Shown here piece after piece: positions 28,764 to 38,892 of a stretch of 44,018 nucleotides of DNA. The notes under the pieces are model-generated. The model ran no database searches. It was not told where the DNA came from and was given only the letters and a program-made list of their open reading frames with translations. Source of the stretch: Gp13-AA77 sp036521995 (lineage in GTDB: Bacteria > Acidobacteriota > Terriglobia > UBA7540); NCBI GenBank assembly GCA_036521995.1, contig DATDGR010000324.1, forward strand, positions 1-44,018, given 5' to 3'. Each line of letters opens with the position of its first letter. Position 1 is the first letter of the stretch. A program made the position numbers and the translations under genes.

Positions 28764-31385
28764 ATGACCGCGACAAACGCCTCGTCGCACGCTATATTAG
28801 ACATGCAAATGGATGGGGCAGAGATGCAACGGGGTGCTTTCCATCGGTCGCCTCCGGCGCGTGGCAGTCAGAACCCTTTCCACCACGCAGGGGGTCAATG
28901 GCTTCGGCTCGGCGTGCTGCTCCTGGTTTCCTTCCCTCGATCGGGGCTGGTGGTGCAGGCCCAGACGCCACCCCGCCCGACGGCTGTTCAGAGTCCGAGC
29001 CCCACGCCTCAACAGGCAGCACCACCACCGCCCTCACCCACGCCGCCTTCTGAGCAAGCGATCCCTTTGCCTCAGATTGCCGACAGGGCTGAGGAATTGG
29101 ACCGCCTGCTGCGGCAGGTTTCCAAGCAACTGACGCCCACCCCGGAACTGCAGGAGTCTTTCCGCACGGCCGAGGCCCAAGCTGAAGAGATTCGCCAGCG
29201 CACGCTTCAAGTTAACAACCTCCTTGCCGACACACCGAACATGCTTCAACTGAGCGAAGAAGACCGGTACTGGCGCTCTCTCGGTCAGCAGTACGCCGCC
29301 CAGCGCAACCTTCTAACGTCCCGCGCTGCCGACCTGGAGGAGCAGATTGGTTTGCTCGATGGCCAGCAGGTGGCGTGGCAAGCTACTTGGGATCAGCTTC
29401 GTGGGACCGAAGGCATTGAGGGAGTCGTCGATCGCGTCCGGCAGGAAGTGGACGGAATCCGCATGGCCCGCTCGCAAGCCCAGGACCAACTGAATCTAAT
29501 CCTCACTCTTCAGAACCGGGTTTCCCAGCAGAACCAGCAAATCTCGGACGTGCTGGTCAGGGTTGACGAAGCCCTGGAGCGATTGCGAGGCCGTCTGCTG
29601 GAGAGGGATAGCCACCCGCTCTGGGACGCTCGCGAAGTGCGCAAGCTCGACCAGCCGATGACCTCGCTAATCCGCGAGTCCGTCAACCGGGAGTTCACGA
29701 CCGCGGGGGATTTCCTGCGGGCGGAGAAGTGGCGGGTGTTGAGCGTGGCGGCGCTGTACCTTCTGGGTTTGCTGGGAGCTTTGAAACTCAGGCGTTACGC
29801 CAGCGGCGGCAGGCCGCCCGGAGCCCGTTCAGAGGCTTCGGAGATCTTTGCCCGCCCCTTTTCGGTGGCGGTGCTGGTAGCCCTGCTGGGAACCATCGGT
29901 CAGGCTGCGTCGGCGCCGACTGGCGTTGCCTGGTTCATCTATCTGCTGTATGTGATTCCGGCGTTGCGGTTGCTGCCGCCTCTGATCGAGCCCGGGGCGA
30001 GGATTCTTCTGTACACCCTGACGGGCTTCTACCTGCTGCAGGGCATGCTCTTCATGATCCAGTTTCCGCCGGTGGTGAAGCGCGAGCTCTTCGCGCTCGA
30101 AATCATGGCCGCTCTGGTTATTCTTGGCTGGCTCACGCGTCCCTCCCGGCTGCGCCAACTCCGCGTACCCCGCCGGAGCCTGCTCATGCTGGCGGCCGCG
30201 GTCCGAGCCGGGCTGGTCCTGTTGGCTGCGTCGCTCGCTGCGAACATTTTCGGCTTTCTCGCCTTGGCGCAGATCCTTGGGGTGGCTACGCTGCTCGGCG
30301 CCTTCGCGGCGGCTGCTCTTTACACTGCTTTTCGGGTCCTCACTTTGATTCTGATCACCGTCGTGCGCGGCGAGTGGGCGCGTTCGCTGCCCGAAGGACG
30401 CCGCGAGACCATCGAACGCTGGGCCAAGCGCATCCTGGCCTCGGCCGCCGCATTGTTGTGGCTCGGTGCCGTACTGCATTTGTTTGCCATCTCCAAGATT
30501 GTCATGAGCGCTGTTTCGGACGCGCTTCAATACCCCATCGGTTTCGAGAGAGTCCATATTACGCTCGGCACTGTGCTGAGTCTCACCCTCATTCTGTTAC
30601 TCGGGTACGCCCTCGCCAACGGCGTTACGTTCGTGCTGCAGAAGTTCGTTTTCGCGAGGTTGCCCCTGCAACGCGGCCTGCCCTACGCCATCTCAAGGGT
30701 CACCTACTACGTCCTTTTGGTACTGGTTTTTCTGGCGGCCCTGACTGACGCGGGAGTGGAACTCAACAAGTTCACGCTTGTCACGGGCGCCTTGGGTGTG
30801 GGCGTGGGCTTCGGCTTGCAGAATATCGTCAACAACTTCGCATCCGGTTTGATCCTGCTTTTCGAGCGCCCCATCCGTGTGGGCGACATCGTGGAAGTCG
30901 GCGGATTGTCCGGTACTGTGAAGCGGATTGGAGCTCGCTCCAGCACCGTCCAGACTTTTCAGGACGCGGAAGTGATTGTGCCCAACAGCAACTTGGTCTC
31001 AAATCAGGTCATCAACTGGACCTTGTCATCGCCGCGGCGGCGCGTGGAGATACCGCTTGGGGTGGCCTACGGCACGGATCCGGAACAAGTCCTCAAGCTG
31101 CTCGTCGACGTGGCGGAGTCGAATCCCGGAGTCATGCGCTATCCCAAGCCCATGGCTTTCTTCCTGGGCTTTGGTGACAGCGCGCTCAACTTCGAGCTCC
31201 GCTTCTGGTCAGGTCAAGACACTTGGTTCCGACTCAAGAGCGACGTAACGATCGGCGTCGCCAGGGCCCTACGGGACGCCGGCATCGAGGTCCCCTTTCC
31301 GCAACGGGACCTTCACGTGCGCAGCATCGATACTTCGGTTAAAGAAGCGCTGGCCACGCTGCCCGACCGAAGTGTCATTGATTGA
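28764..31385 (+). CDS. Large MscS/MscK-like mechanosensitive channel
   Basis: Up to 873 residues. The start is uncertain: ATGs at 28764, 28803 and 28824 are in frame, and a TATATT box at 28791 would favour the latest one, which also gives a normal signal peptide. The mature N terminus is Pro-rich (PTPQQAAPPPPSPTPP), followed by a long periplasmic coiled-coil (QADRAEEL-type heptads, residues about 85-290). About ten membrane helices come next, then the MscS core. The pore helix and upper vestibule are recognisable: VTGALGVGVGFGLQNIVNNF, LILLFERPIRVGDIVEVG, VIVPNSNLVSNQVINWTLS. MscS-type channels release solutes on osmotic downshock; MscK-like long forms add regulatory periplasmic domains. It is followed within a few bases by an MFS gene, probably in one transcript. 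Confidence 0.92.
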   Translation: MTATNASSHAILDMQMDGAEMQRGAFHRSPPARGSQNPFHHAGGQWLRLGVLLLVSFPRSGLVVQAQTPPRPTAVQSPSPTPQQAAPPPPSPTPPSEQAIPLPQIADRAEELDRLLRQVSKQLTPTPELQESFRTAEAQAEEIRQRTLQVNNLLADTPNMLQLSEEDRYWRSLGQQYAAQRNLLTSRAADLEEQIGLLDGQQVAWQATWDQLRGTEGIEGVVDRVRQEVDGIRMARSQAQDQLNLILTLQNRVSQQNQQISDVLVRVDEALERLRGRLLERDSHPLWDAREVRKLDQPMTSLIRESVNREFTTAGDFLRAEKWRVLSVAALYLLGLLGALKLRRYASGGRPPGARSEASEIFARPFSVAVLVALLGTIGQAASAPTGVAWFIYLLYVIPALRLLPPLIEPGARILLYTLTGFYLLQGMLFMIQFPPVVKRELFALEIMAALVILGWLTRPSRLRQLRVPRRSLLMLAAAVRAGLVLLAASLAANIFGFLALAQILGVATLLGAFAAAALYTAFRVLTLILITVVRGEWARSLPEGRRETIERWAKRILASAAALLWLGAVLHLFAISKIVMSAVSDALQYPIGFERVHITLGTVLSLTLILLLGYALANGVTFVLQKFVFARLPLQRGLPYAISRVTYYVLLVLVFLAALTDAGVELNKFTLVTGALGVGVGFGLQNIVNNFASGLILLFERPIRVGDIVEVGGLSGTVKRIGARSSTVQTFQDAEVIVPNSNLVSNQVINWTLSSPRRRVEIPLGVAYGTDPEQVLKLLVDVAESNPGVMRYPKPMAFFLGFGDSALNFELRFWSGQDTWFRLKSDVTIGVARALRDAGIEVPFPQRDLHVRSIDTSVKEALATLPDRSVID

Positions 31386-31391
31386 CCCTTG

Positions 31392-32723
31392 GTGAATCAG
31401 CCCGCAGCTTCAGTCAAGACGCCGCCTTCCAGCGGTTCAGGATCCTCCCGGCGTGTGCGCTGGTGGATCGTCTGGACTCTTTTCTTCTCGACGGTCACCA
31501 ATTACATTAGTCGGCAGACCTTCTCAGTGCTGTCGCCGGTGATCACTCGCCAGTTTCACCTGAGCCATACCGATCTTTCGAGAATTCTGGGCGCCTTCCA
31601 AGTCTCTTACGCGGTCACGTGGTTGCTCGGCGGCATCCTCCTGGACGCCGTCGGAACCCGCCTGGGGCTGGCGCTCGCGGCGGGATGGTGGTCCGTGATG
31701 AACATGCTCACCGGACTCGCCGGTTCGGTCTCCGGCTTTGCCTTCTTCCGCTTCATGCTGGGGATCGGTGAAGGATTCAACTGGCCGGCCGCGAGCAAGG
31801 CGGTCGGTGAGTGGTTCCCGCGCCAGGAACGCAGCCTGGCCGTGGCCATCTTCGATAGCGGCTCCAGCGTCGGCGGCGCCCTGGCGGCCCTGGCGATTCC
31901 CTGGATCGCACTGGCCTTCGGCTGGCGCTGGGCGTTTGTGTTCTCGGGAATGGTCGGCCTGGTCTGGCTGCTGGTTTGGCTGCGGGTTTATCATCCGCTC
32001 GACCGCCATCCGCGCCTGACGCTAGAAGAATTGGCGCTCATTCAGGCAGGCCGGGACACCGCTCTAACGTCCGGGCGGCGCGGCGTCAGCCGCTGGCTTG
32101 GATTGCTGAGGGACTCGAACGTCTGGGGGATTGTACTGGGCCGTTCGCTGACCGATCCCATCTGGTGGTTCTACGTCTTCTGGCTGCCGCAGTACTTGAG
32201 CGACGCCCGTGGGTTCGACTTAAAGCGCATCGCCCTTTTCGCCTGGATTCCGTTTGCCGCGGCGGACCTCGGTAACTTCACCGGCGGCCTCATCTCCGGA
32301 TATTGCGTCCGGCGGGGTCTCCCGGTGATTCGCGCCCGCAAGTGGGTATGCGCCGTCAGTTGCATTCCGGTACTGGCCGGCATACCGGCCGCTCGCGTGC
32401 ACAGCGCTTATCTGGCCCTGGCGCTGATTTGCGTCGCTCTGTGGGGCTACGCAAGCTGGTCGACGATGGGCCTCACCTTTCCCTCAGACCTCTTTCCGCA
32501 GGACGTGGTGGCCTCCGTCACCGGCCTCAGCGGTCTGGTGGCGTCCGGCCTGGCGGGCACCGGCTTTACGCTGGCTGTGGGAATGCTGGTTGACCGCTCC
32601 CACTCTTACGGGCCGGCGTTCCTGGCTGCGGGGATCCTGCCTCTGTTTGCCACTGCGTCGGTGTTCCTGTTGATCCACCCGCGGACTGCTGTGGAACCGT
32701 CCGCCGACCAGCGGCCGCAGTGA
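31392..32723 (+). CDS. MFS transporter, hexuronate/organic-anion (ACS) type
   Basis: About 443 residues; the start is GTG 31392 or TTG 31389, as no ATG is near. Twelve helices are predicted. N-terminal half: TVTNYISRQTFSVLSPVI in helix 1, FQVSYAVTWLLGGILLDAVG, and the ExuT-like FFRFMLGIGEGFNWPAASKAVGEWFPRQERSLAVAIFDSGSSVGG. The WWFYVFWLPQYLSDARGF segment in the second half is typical of ExuT/GarP-like hexuronate and glucarate transporters. It should be an inner-membrane proton symporter for a sugar acid or similar anion. It follows the MscS-like gene by 6 nt and is convergent with the S46 peptidase gene (29-bp gap). Confidence 0.88.
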   Translation: MNQPAASVKTPPSSGSGSSRRVRWWIVWTLFFSTVTNYISRQTFSVLSPVITRQFHLSHTDLSRILGAFQVSYAVTWLLGGILLDAVGTRLGLALAAGWWSVMNMLTGLAGSVSGFAFFRFMLGIGEGFNWPAASKAVGEWFPRQERSLAVAIFDSGSSVGGALAALAIPWIALAFGWRWAFVFSGMVGLVWLLVWLRVYHPLDRHPRLTLEELALIQAGRDTALTSGRRGVSRWLGLLRDSNVWGIVLGRSLTDPIWWFYVFWLPQYLSDARGFDLKRIALFAWIPFAAADLGNFTGGLISGYCVRRGLPVIRARKWVCAVSCIPVLAGIPAARVHSAYLALALICVALWGYASWSTMGLTFPSDLFPQDVVASVTGLSGLVASGLAGTGFTLAVGMLVDRSHSYGPAFLAAGILPLFATASVFLLIHPRTAVEPSADQRPQ

Positions 32724-32752
32724 TTCTCCTGAGAAAGGTCATGGCCCTCGCC

Positions 32753-34846
32753 TCACATCTTGCCTTGCAGTTCGTCCGCCAGCGCTCCGGCGTCATACAG
32801 CTTGCGCATGGTCTCGATCATGACCGCGGTGTCGACGGCCACGGCACGATTGTTGGCCTCGTTGTAAACATAGTCTCCCACCAGGCTCTCGATGTTGCCG
32901 TCGAAGATCAGGCCCACCAACTCGCCATTACGATTGATCACCGGGGATCCCGAGTTGCCGCCAATGATGTCGCAGGTGTTGACGAAGTTCACGGGCGTCG
33001 CCAGGTCCAATCGACCCTGTTGCTGCCAGTAAACCGCGGGCAGATCAAAAGGCGGTTTCTGGTCGAAGCCCAGAGAGCGATCGTAAAGCCCATAGAGTGT
33101 CGTCTTGGGAGGCGCTTCGGTGCCGTTCATCGGATAGCCGGTGACGGTCCCGTAGGACAGACGCAGAGTGAAGGTGGCGTCCGGATAAGTCGACGTGCCG
33201 TACACTGCGAATCGCGCCTGGCCCAGCTTCTCTCCGGCTTCCGTTTCGACGCTTTCCACGTTGTCTTCCACCCACTTGCGGATCTCGCGTATCGGCGGGT
33301 CGATCTTCCGGGCCAGCACGATCATGGGGTCGTTGGAAGCTGCCACCGCAGCTTCACCGCCCTCGACCAGCGACTTCCGGAACGCGGGATCTCCCATCTT
33401 AGTGCCTGTGATCACGTCACGCACCACTTCTTTCGGAGGCTGCCCGCCGAGGGCCGCCTGAACAAAGGGATCATCGGAGCCCAGTTCGCGCGCTGACAGA
33501 GCCAGGCCGGCGGAAAGAAGCGCTTCTTCCATCTGCGGGTAGACAGGTGCCGGCGAAAAGAGCTGGAACTTGAGCGAGTCGAGTTGGGAATCGTGGAAGC
33601 CGTCCAGCCTTTTTCCATCTGGTTTCTGTACTTCGGCCACGTACTGAACGATGGTCAGCGCCATGCGGGCCATGCGCGAAGAGTTTACTCCCCGAAAGCG
33701 CTCCTGCTTCGCTCTTCCCGCATACTTCTGTTCTGCCTCCTGAATCTCGTCCCAGGCGCCGCCGTATTTCTGCCTCCATTCCGGATTGGCGTCCACGCGC
33801 GCCCGGAACTCGTCTTCTTCCTTCTGCTTCTTGGCGATCAGGGATTTGTCGCGAAGACCGTTTTCCTCCCCGTTGATGGCCTTGAGGCCATTTTGAATTC
33901 CGAAGATCATGTCCGTGGCCTGACGCTCCTGCTCGGTACCCAGAGCCGCGTACTTCTGCAGCACGGCCAGACGCTCGTTCAGGATCTCGAGGATCTCCGG
34001 GAAGGTATAGTCTCGCGTGGTCTCAATCTGCGCCACCGTGTCAAGCCGTGAGGTGGATCCGGGATTACCCGAGACAAAAACGAGCTCGCCGTTCGACGGT
34101 CCCTTGTTATTCCACTTCAGGTAGTGCGGCGTGTCGGCAGGCTTGCCGTCTTCGTAGGCGCGAAAGAGAGCGAAGTCGATGTCGTAGCGCGGATAGGTGA
34201 AGTTGTCGGGATCGCCTCCGAAGAATGCGATCTGTTCCTCGGGCGCGAACACGAGCCGGACGTCGGTGTATTTCTTGTACCGGTAAAGCCAGTACTCGCC
34301 GCCCTGGTAAAGGGAGATGACGTCGGAGCGCAGTTTAGTGGCGTCGAGACTTTCCTTTTCAATCTTGGCCATCTCGGCCTTGCGGGCGTCGAGCGCGTCT
34401 TTGTCGGTCATGCCAGGCTTCGCCACACCTTGGACGCGTGCCGTAACGTTCTCCGTTGATTCCAGCACGTTCAACTCGAGGTCGGGACACTTCATCTCCG
34501 CGGCTTCGGTCTTGGCCAAAAAGCCGTCTTTTACGTAATCTTTCTGGGCATTCGAGACCTTTTGCAACTGGCCGAGCGCCACGTGATGGTTCGTGAGCGC
34601 GAGGCCGCGCGCGCTCACGAATGATCCTGAACCACCGTCGTTGAAGCGGATGCTCGCCAGCCGCACATTGTCGAGCCATTCCTGAGTGGGCGTGAACCCG
34701 TAGCGCTCCTGGAGTTGCTTCGCCGGAGGGTTGTCAAACGTCCACATCCCTTCGTCAGCCGTCAAGGCGCGGTAATTGAGGCCAAAGACTCCCAGAATGA
34801 AAACGAATAAAGCCAGTGAAACCCATCTTTTCCCAGCCCGATGCAT
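32753..34846 (-). CDS. S46 family dipeptidyl peptidase, DPP7-like specificity
   Basis: A 697-residue protein from the ATG at 34846 with AAAGGA upstream; a farther start at 34888 is not used. A signal peptide or anchor is visible (WVSLALFVFILGVFGLNYRA). The S46 chymotrypsin-like triad is readable: His87/88 in LTNHHVALG, Asp in YDIDFALFRAYEDGKP, and Ser632 in GGNSGSPVI. Eighteen residues after the Ser is Gly650 (FDGN). The corresponding position is Gly673 in Porphyromonas DPP7, which selects hydrophobic P1 residues, and Arg673 in DPP11, which selects acidic ones. So this should be a DPP7-type enzyme releasing dipeptides in the periplasm. It contains the helical cap domain (residues about 150-520). 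It is the first of three secreted hydrolases on this strand. Confidence 0.93.
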   Translation of the reverse strand: MHRAGKRWVSLALFVFILGVFGLNYRALTADEGMWTFDNPPAKQLQERYGFTPTQEWLDNVRLASIRFNDGGSGSFVSARGLALTNHHVALGQLQKVSNAQKDYVKDGFLAKTEAAEMKCPDLELNVLESTENVTARVQGVAKPGMTDKDALDARKAEMAKIEKESLDATKLRSDVISLYQGGEYWLYRYKKYTDVRLVFAPEEQIAFFGGDPDNFTYPRYDIDFALFRAYEDGKPADTPHYLKWNNKGPSNGELVFVSGNPGSTSRLDTVAQIETTRDYTFPEILEILNERLAVLQKYAALGTEQERQATDMIFGIQNGLKAINGEENGLRDKSLIAKKQKEEDEFRARVDANPEWRQKYGGAWDEIQEAEQKYAGRAKQERFRGVNSSRMARMALTIVQYVAEVQKPDGKRLDGFHDSQLDSLKFQLFSPAPVYPQMEEALLSAGLALSARELGSDDPFVQAALGGQPPKEVVRDVITGTKMGDPAFRKSLVEGGEAAVAASNDPMIVLARKIDPPIREIRKWVEDNVESVETEAGEKLGQARFAVYGTSTYPDATFTLRLSYGTVTGYPMNGTEAPPKTTLYGLYDRSLGFDQKPPFDLPAVYWQQQGRLDLATPVNFVNTCDIIGGNSGSPVINRNGELVGLIFDGNIESLVGDYVYNEANNRAVAVDTAVMIETMRKLYDAGALADELQGKM

Positions 34847-34888
34847 AGACAGTGTCCTTTCTTCTTCGCGATAAAGTTCATGATCCAA

Positions 34889-35183
34889 CGGTTTGCGGAT
34901 CTCAGACCAAGATTTCCTTGGAGAACCCGGCAGGCAGGAAGTTTACACCTGTAAGGCTGATTTTGGGAACATTACGACGCAGCTAATTCACCCAAGGAAA
35001 ACCGGAATTCTTCACGTGATTGGAGATTCAGTGAATCGCCTGATTTGGGCGATTGACTCGCGCGAGCCGATTTCTGACTCCGAACCTGCGATGGATTTCG
35101 GGCTGATCCCTTCCGGCTACCCTGAGCTCCTTCGCCCAGGAATCGGGCGGGGAGATCCCCCTCTCCGAGGAGACGCTGAGCCG
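34889..35183. other. Intergenic region between S46 and GH38 genes
   Basis: The 295-bp stretch has no supported gene. It contains the perfect hairpin AATCGCC-TGATTTG-GGCGATT at 35034-35054, which may end the GH38 transcript (it lies about 130 nt past that stop). The S46 promoter must be at its left end. Confidence 0.4.
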
Positions 35184-38100
35184 CTAAGGTGACTGAGGTC
35201 GCGACAGCGTATCGTACAGCGGCTGAGCCGGCTTCACTTCCGGGTTCTCATCGGCCACCGATATGGCCAGAACTCGAATCTTATCGTTATCGGGCAGACG
35301 AATGGTTTTGGCACCGTCCGGCAGGCCGAGGGAATACGCAAACAGGTAGGAGTAAGCGTAGGGTACGTTCTCGCCCTTGGCGTCGTGGTGATGGTCGCAG
35401 TACCATGCCAGGTTCGCCCGCTTGATGTAGCCCGGCTTGATGCCCGTCATCTCGGCGTAGTCATCGTGCTCCGTTCGAGGCTTCGGCCCGGGTATGGAGA
35501 TGTCCTTGGCGATCCATTGCCGGTCATCCCACTGCCCGATGAATCCGCCCCAATCCTGGATGTTCAGATCCACCGTGGTGCTGCCGATTTCGAACGCTGC
35601 CTTCTGATCGCCGTCCGCCGAGGCTGCCAGCACGTACACGCGATTGTAGTGGCCCGCGGGTAGATCGATCTTCTGCCCCTTGGGCACCACGGCGTCGGGC
35701 TCGCCGGTCTTAGCCGGGGCGAGCCGGAGCTGTACACCGTCAAACGAGACTTCGGCGGGCAGCATTTCCGCCGGCAGCGCGTTGCCTTTGCCGTCGAACC
35801 CACCCCTCGAAGGCGCGCCGTCGTTGGTGGCCGCCGCGAGATCGTAATGCAGGGTCACCGGAGCCGAGCGGACGCCGGCGACCTGCGTCTGGGGCGCACC
35901 CAGCATGAGAGCGAACGTCCGCGGCTGATAGGCGCTGAACGAGGTTACCAGGGCGCCGCCGTCCAGGGAGGCAGGGCCTACCGCCTGTTCCTGGCCGTTG
36001 ACTTCGCGCGCCGCCGTGATGGGCGCTGCGAAGGAAATTCGGACATCCGGTTGCGGTTTGCCGTCGAGCTCAACGAGCCGCAAGATGACCTCGTCGCTTT
36101 GTTCGGCTTTCTTCAGCGCCAAGACTCGAATCCGAGGACTGCTGACCTTGAGGAGGGAAAACTCCCGGCCCAGCTCACCCGGATGCTTCGGGGTTTCAAA
36201 GGCGATCAGCGGATCATTGAGACGCTGACCCTGCCAGTCGGTGCCGGCCTCGCGCCAGCCGGCAGGATGTCCGCCAAGACCGTAGACGAACTCGTGGTGC
36301 CCGAGGTCCTGAGTGGCCTGGTCGTGGTAGCCGCCGCGCGTGCCCGGGGTGCGGATCAACGTCAGCCGCAGGGTGTGGTCATCGGGCTTATCCGACCCGT
36401 TCTTGCAGTCGGTCAGGAGAGTGACGCCGAACTCGCCGCTCATATCGGTGAGGTCAACCCACTGGTGCGACGGCACCTCGAACTTCTTGGGTTTGGCGGT
36501 GGGCCGCCGAATGGTGCCGATGTCCCAATTGTAGGTCGCCATGCTGTTCGAAGCCGACAAGGGAAAGCTCGCCTTCAGGTTGGATTCGCGCGTGTTCCAG
36601 TCGATGGCGTTTCCGAACTCCACCCGCTTTCCTGCGTCGCCTGCCGAAAGCATGATGGTCTGAACAAAGGTGGAGCCTGCCGTCTGACGCGACACTTCCA
36701 CCGCCACCCGCGCCGGACCGTTCTCCACGACGCGTGTCCGCGCCGGACCCTCGACGTAAGCCTTCGGGGCGGCCTGCTCCTGGTCCCAATCCATGTTCCA
36801 AGCCGGCCACTGCGTGGGATTATCATAGGAGATCGCCAGGCGCGCCGGCGCCGCCAGCAATTCCTTTCCGATCGACTTGTCAAAGATGCTGGAGACATCA
36901 CCGCTCGCGTCGAGCTTCACGCGATAGTACTGGTTCTCGAGCGAATTCTCGGACACCTGGAGGGTGGAGGCGGTCCCGCCCGAGCCTGGCGCCACGTCGT
37001 AGACGGCGTAGCCTACGGAGGGAACTTTGGGCACAAAGAGCACTTTGCCGTCGGAGATCTGCGCCGGAACCTCATTGCCATCCGGACCCGTCACGTGGAC
37101 CACGTCAGGCATGCCTCCTGGAAAGCTGACGCTCGCTTCCACCACGTCTTCACGGTTGACGTTGAGCGGGTTGAAGACCACGACGGGGACGCCCTGAGTC
37201 TGCGTATCGAGCGCCGCCGAAACGGCTTCGGTGGCGCTCTTCAGCACACCCGCGAACTGGTTTAACGCGATCACATCATCGTTCCAGGCGAACTCGTACG
37301 CTTTGGGAGTGGCGGTTCCGGCCGCGATGTCGTGGAACTGGCCGCCCATCACGAGCGTCCAGGCATCGTTCAGGCGCTGAAGCGGATACGTCCGGGCGCC
37401 CAGCCACTGGGCGGCAATGGAGGCCTCCTCCGCCGCCTCGGCCAGCAACTCTTCTTTGCGGAGCCAGCGCTTCTGGTAGGCCTGGGAAGTCAGCGAGCCG
37501 GCCGAATGGTTGGTCAGCTCCATCTCACCTGTATAGCGCGGAAGCCCGGCCGCCTCAGCGGGCGTAATATCCAGGAACATCTGATCTGCGTTGGAGGAGA
37601 TCACGCTCACAGGGCCGTCTCCCACTCTAACCCCCGGCCACTCGGGATGCGGCCGGTCTGGCGGGAAGTACTGGCCATACGGTGGCAGGCTCGCGGTCCC
37701 TTTGGTGACGATGGCCTCAAGCCGCTTGACGGAATCTTCATCCGGGGCCCCGCCAATGTCACCCGTGCCGAAGTAGTGATAGTCCGTGAAGACGCCGCTA
37801 ACCTTGCCGTTGTGGTCGACACGCGTGGCCCAGTCCTCCTGATAGCGGTCGAGATCGCGATCCTGCTGGGCCTTGGTGAGACCCTCCACCAGGCTCTGCA
37901 GGCTCATGAACTCCTGTATATCCTTCTGATCGAACGGCTGCCCGCTGGCGTCGACCTGTTCCAGCTTTTCCCGCAGCGCCTGGAGCTTCTTCTCAGCATC
38001 TTGAAGGGCGGTGTCCGGCGGCGCGGGCGGCAACGGCTTGCTGAGGTCGGTGTCAATGCCGGCGCTATAGCTTCCGGGGTTGAGACCTGCCAGCACGCTC

Positions 38101-38750
38101 TCGCCATCCGGCCCCACCCAGGCGCCCACGTTGAACGGCGTCCCTTCCGGCGTCTTCTCGCGTGATTCCGGACCTCCGGCGTCGGCCGAAGAACCCCACA
38201 CCAGCTTTTGGGTCGAGAAGCCCTTCACCCCCGAGTGGGCAAGGATGGTCGGCAGCGACGCCGGAAACCCGAAGCAGTCAGGCAGCATGTATTCCGCACT
38301 GGCCTTGCCAAACTCCCTCCGGAACCATTCGTTCCCGTACAGGACTTGACGAATGATGGTCTCAGCGCTGGGAGTATTGACATCCCCCTCTTCGACCGAA
38401 GAGCCCGCCGGGTACCACCTCCCCGCATCAACGTACCGCTTCACCTTGGCGAAGTCGGCCGGGAAATACTCCTTCATGAAACGATAGCGGTTGGAGCCGG
38501 TGAAATTGAAGATGTAATGGGGATAGGCTTCGAACAGCTTGAAATTGTCCTCCATGGTCTTGCGAATGTATTCGCTGATGACCTGGGGGTACTCCCAGCG
38601 CCATTCCGTGTCCAGGTGGGCGTAACCGACCACGTAGAGGGTTGGCTGCCGGCTGAGATCAGGTTTCTGGTTCGTTTGCGCGCGGGTCTGCCCAAGCAAG
38701 GTCAGGCAGGCCAGTGGAACCAGGATCAAACTCGTGCGGCATCGCGGCAT
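35184..38750 (-). CDS. Secreted GH38 alpha-mannosidase with extra C-terminal module
   Basis: A 1188-residue protein from the ATG at 38750 with GGAGG upstream; the GTG four codons earlier is less likely. Signal peptide residues 1-25 (TSLILVPLACLTLLGQTRAQ). GH38 catalytic domain: zinc ligands in GYAHLDTEWRW (His45, Asp47), the nucleophile Asp158 in LPDCFGFPASLPTILAHSGV, and GHFHDIA-like QFHDIAAGTA later. The family removes alpha-mannose with retention using a metal ion. Middle and C-terminal beta domains of the family follow. The last 206 residues (GGFDGKGNALP to the end) contain LPAGHYNRVYVLA and IRLPDNDKIRVLAIS. The same pattern closes the neighbouring S53 peptidase. It is probably periplasmic or surface-located and acts on mannose-containing glycans. 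It is followed by the S46 gene after 295 bp. Confidence 0.92.
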   Translation of the reverse strand: MPRCRTSLILVPLACLTLLGQTRAQTNQKPDLSRQPTLYVVGYAHLDTEWRWEYPQVISEYIRKTMEDNFKLFEAYPHYIFNFTGSNRYRFMKEYFPADFAKVKRYVDAGRWYPAGSSVEEGDVNTPSAETIIRQVLYGNEWFRREFGKASAEYMLPDCFGFPASLPTILAHSGVKGFSTQKLVWGSSADAGGPESREKTPEGTPFNVGAWVGPDGESVLAGLNPGSYSAGIDTDLSKPLPPAPPDTALQDAEKKLQALREKLEQVDASGQPFDQKDIQEFMSLQSLVEGLTKAQQDRDLDRYQEDWATRVDHNGKVSGVFTDYHYFGTGDIGGAPDEDSVKRLEAIVTKGTASLPPYGQYFPPDRPHPEWPGVRVGDGPVSVISSNADQMFLDITPAEAAGLPRYTGEMELTNHSAGSLTSQAYQKRWLRKEELLAEAAEEASIAAQWLGARTYPLQRLNDAWTLVMGGQFHDIAAGTATPKAYEFAWNDDVIALNQFAGVLKSATEAVSAALDTQTQGVPVVVFNPLNVNREDVVEASVSFPGGMPDVVHVTGPDGNEVPAQISDGKVLFVPKVPSVGYAVYDVAPGSGGTASTLQVSENSLENQYYRVKLDASGDVSSIFDKSIGKELLAAPARLAISYDNPTQWPAWNMDWDQEQAAPKAYVEGPARTRVVENGPARVAVEVSRQTAGSTFVQTIMLSAGDAGKRVEFGNAIDWNTRESNLKASFPLSASNSMATYNWDIGTIRRPTAKPKKFEVPSHQWVDLTDMSGEFGVTLLTDCKNGSDKPDDHTLRLTLIRTPGTRGGYHDQATQDLGHHEFVYGLGGHPAGWREAGTDWQGQRLNDPLIAFETPKHPGELGREFSLLKVSSPRIRVLALKKAEQSDEVILRLVELDGKPQPDVRISFAAPITAAREVNGQEQAVGPASLDGGALVTSFSAYQPRTFALMLGAPQTQVAGVRSAPVTLHYDLAAATNDGAPSRGGFDGKGNALPAEMLPAEVSFDGVQLRLAPAKTGEPDAVVPKGQKIDLPAGHYNRVYVLAASADGDQKAAFEIGSTTVDLNIQDWGGFIGQWDDRQWIAKDISIPGPKPRTEHDDYAEMTGIKPGYIKRANLAWYCDHHHDAKGENVPYAYSYLFAYSLGLPDGAKTIRLPDNDKIRVLAISVADENPEVKPAQPLYDTLSRPQSP

Positions 38751-38892
38751 CACATCCTCCACCGGTGTTCGGAAACTCGTTCGAACTCGTATTACGCAGC
38801 CGTCCCCTAGACGGTTTACAGCGTCCAGATTATCGCAGCGCTTGGGCTACGCCTGACACAGAAGTATTCAACTGCTTTGGCGTCCGGTCCGA

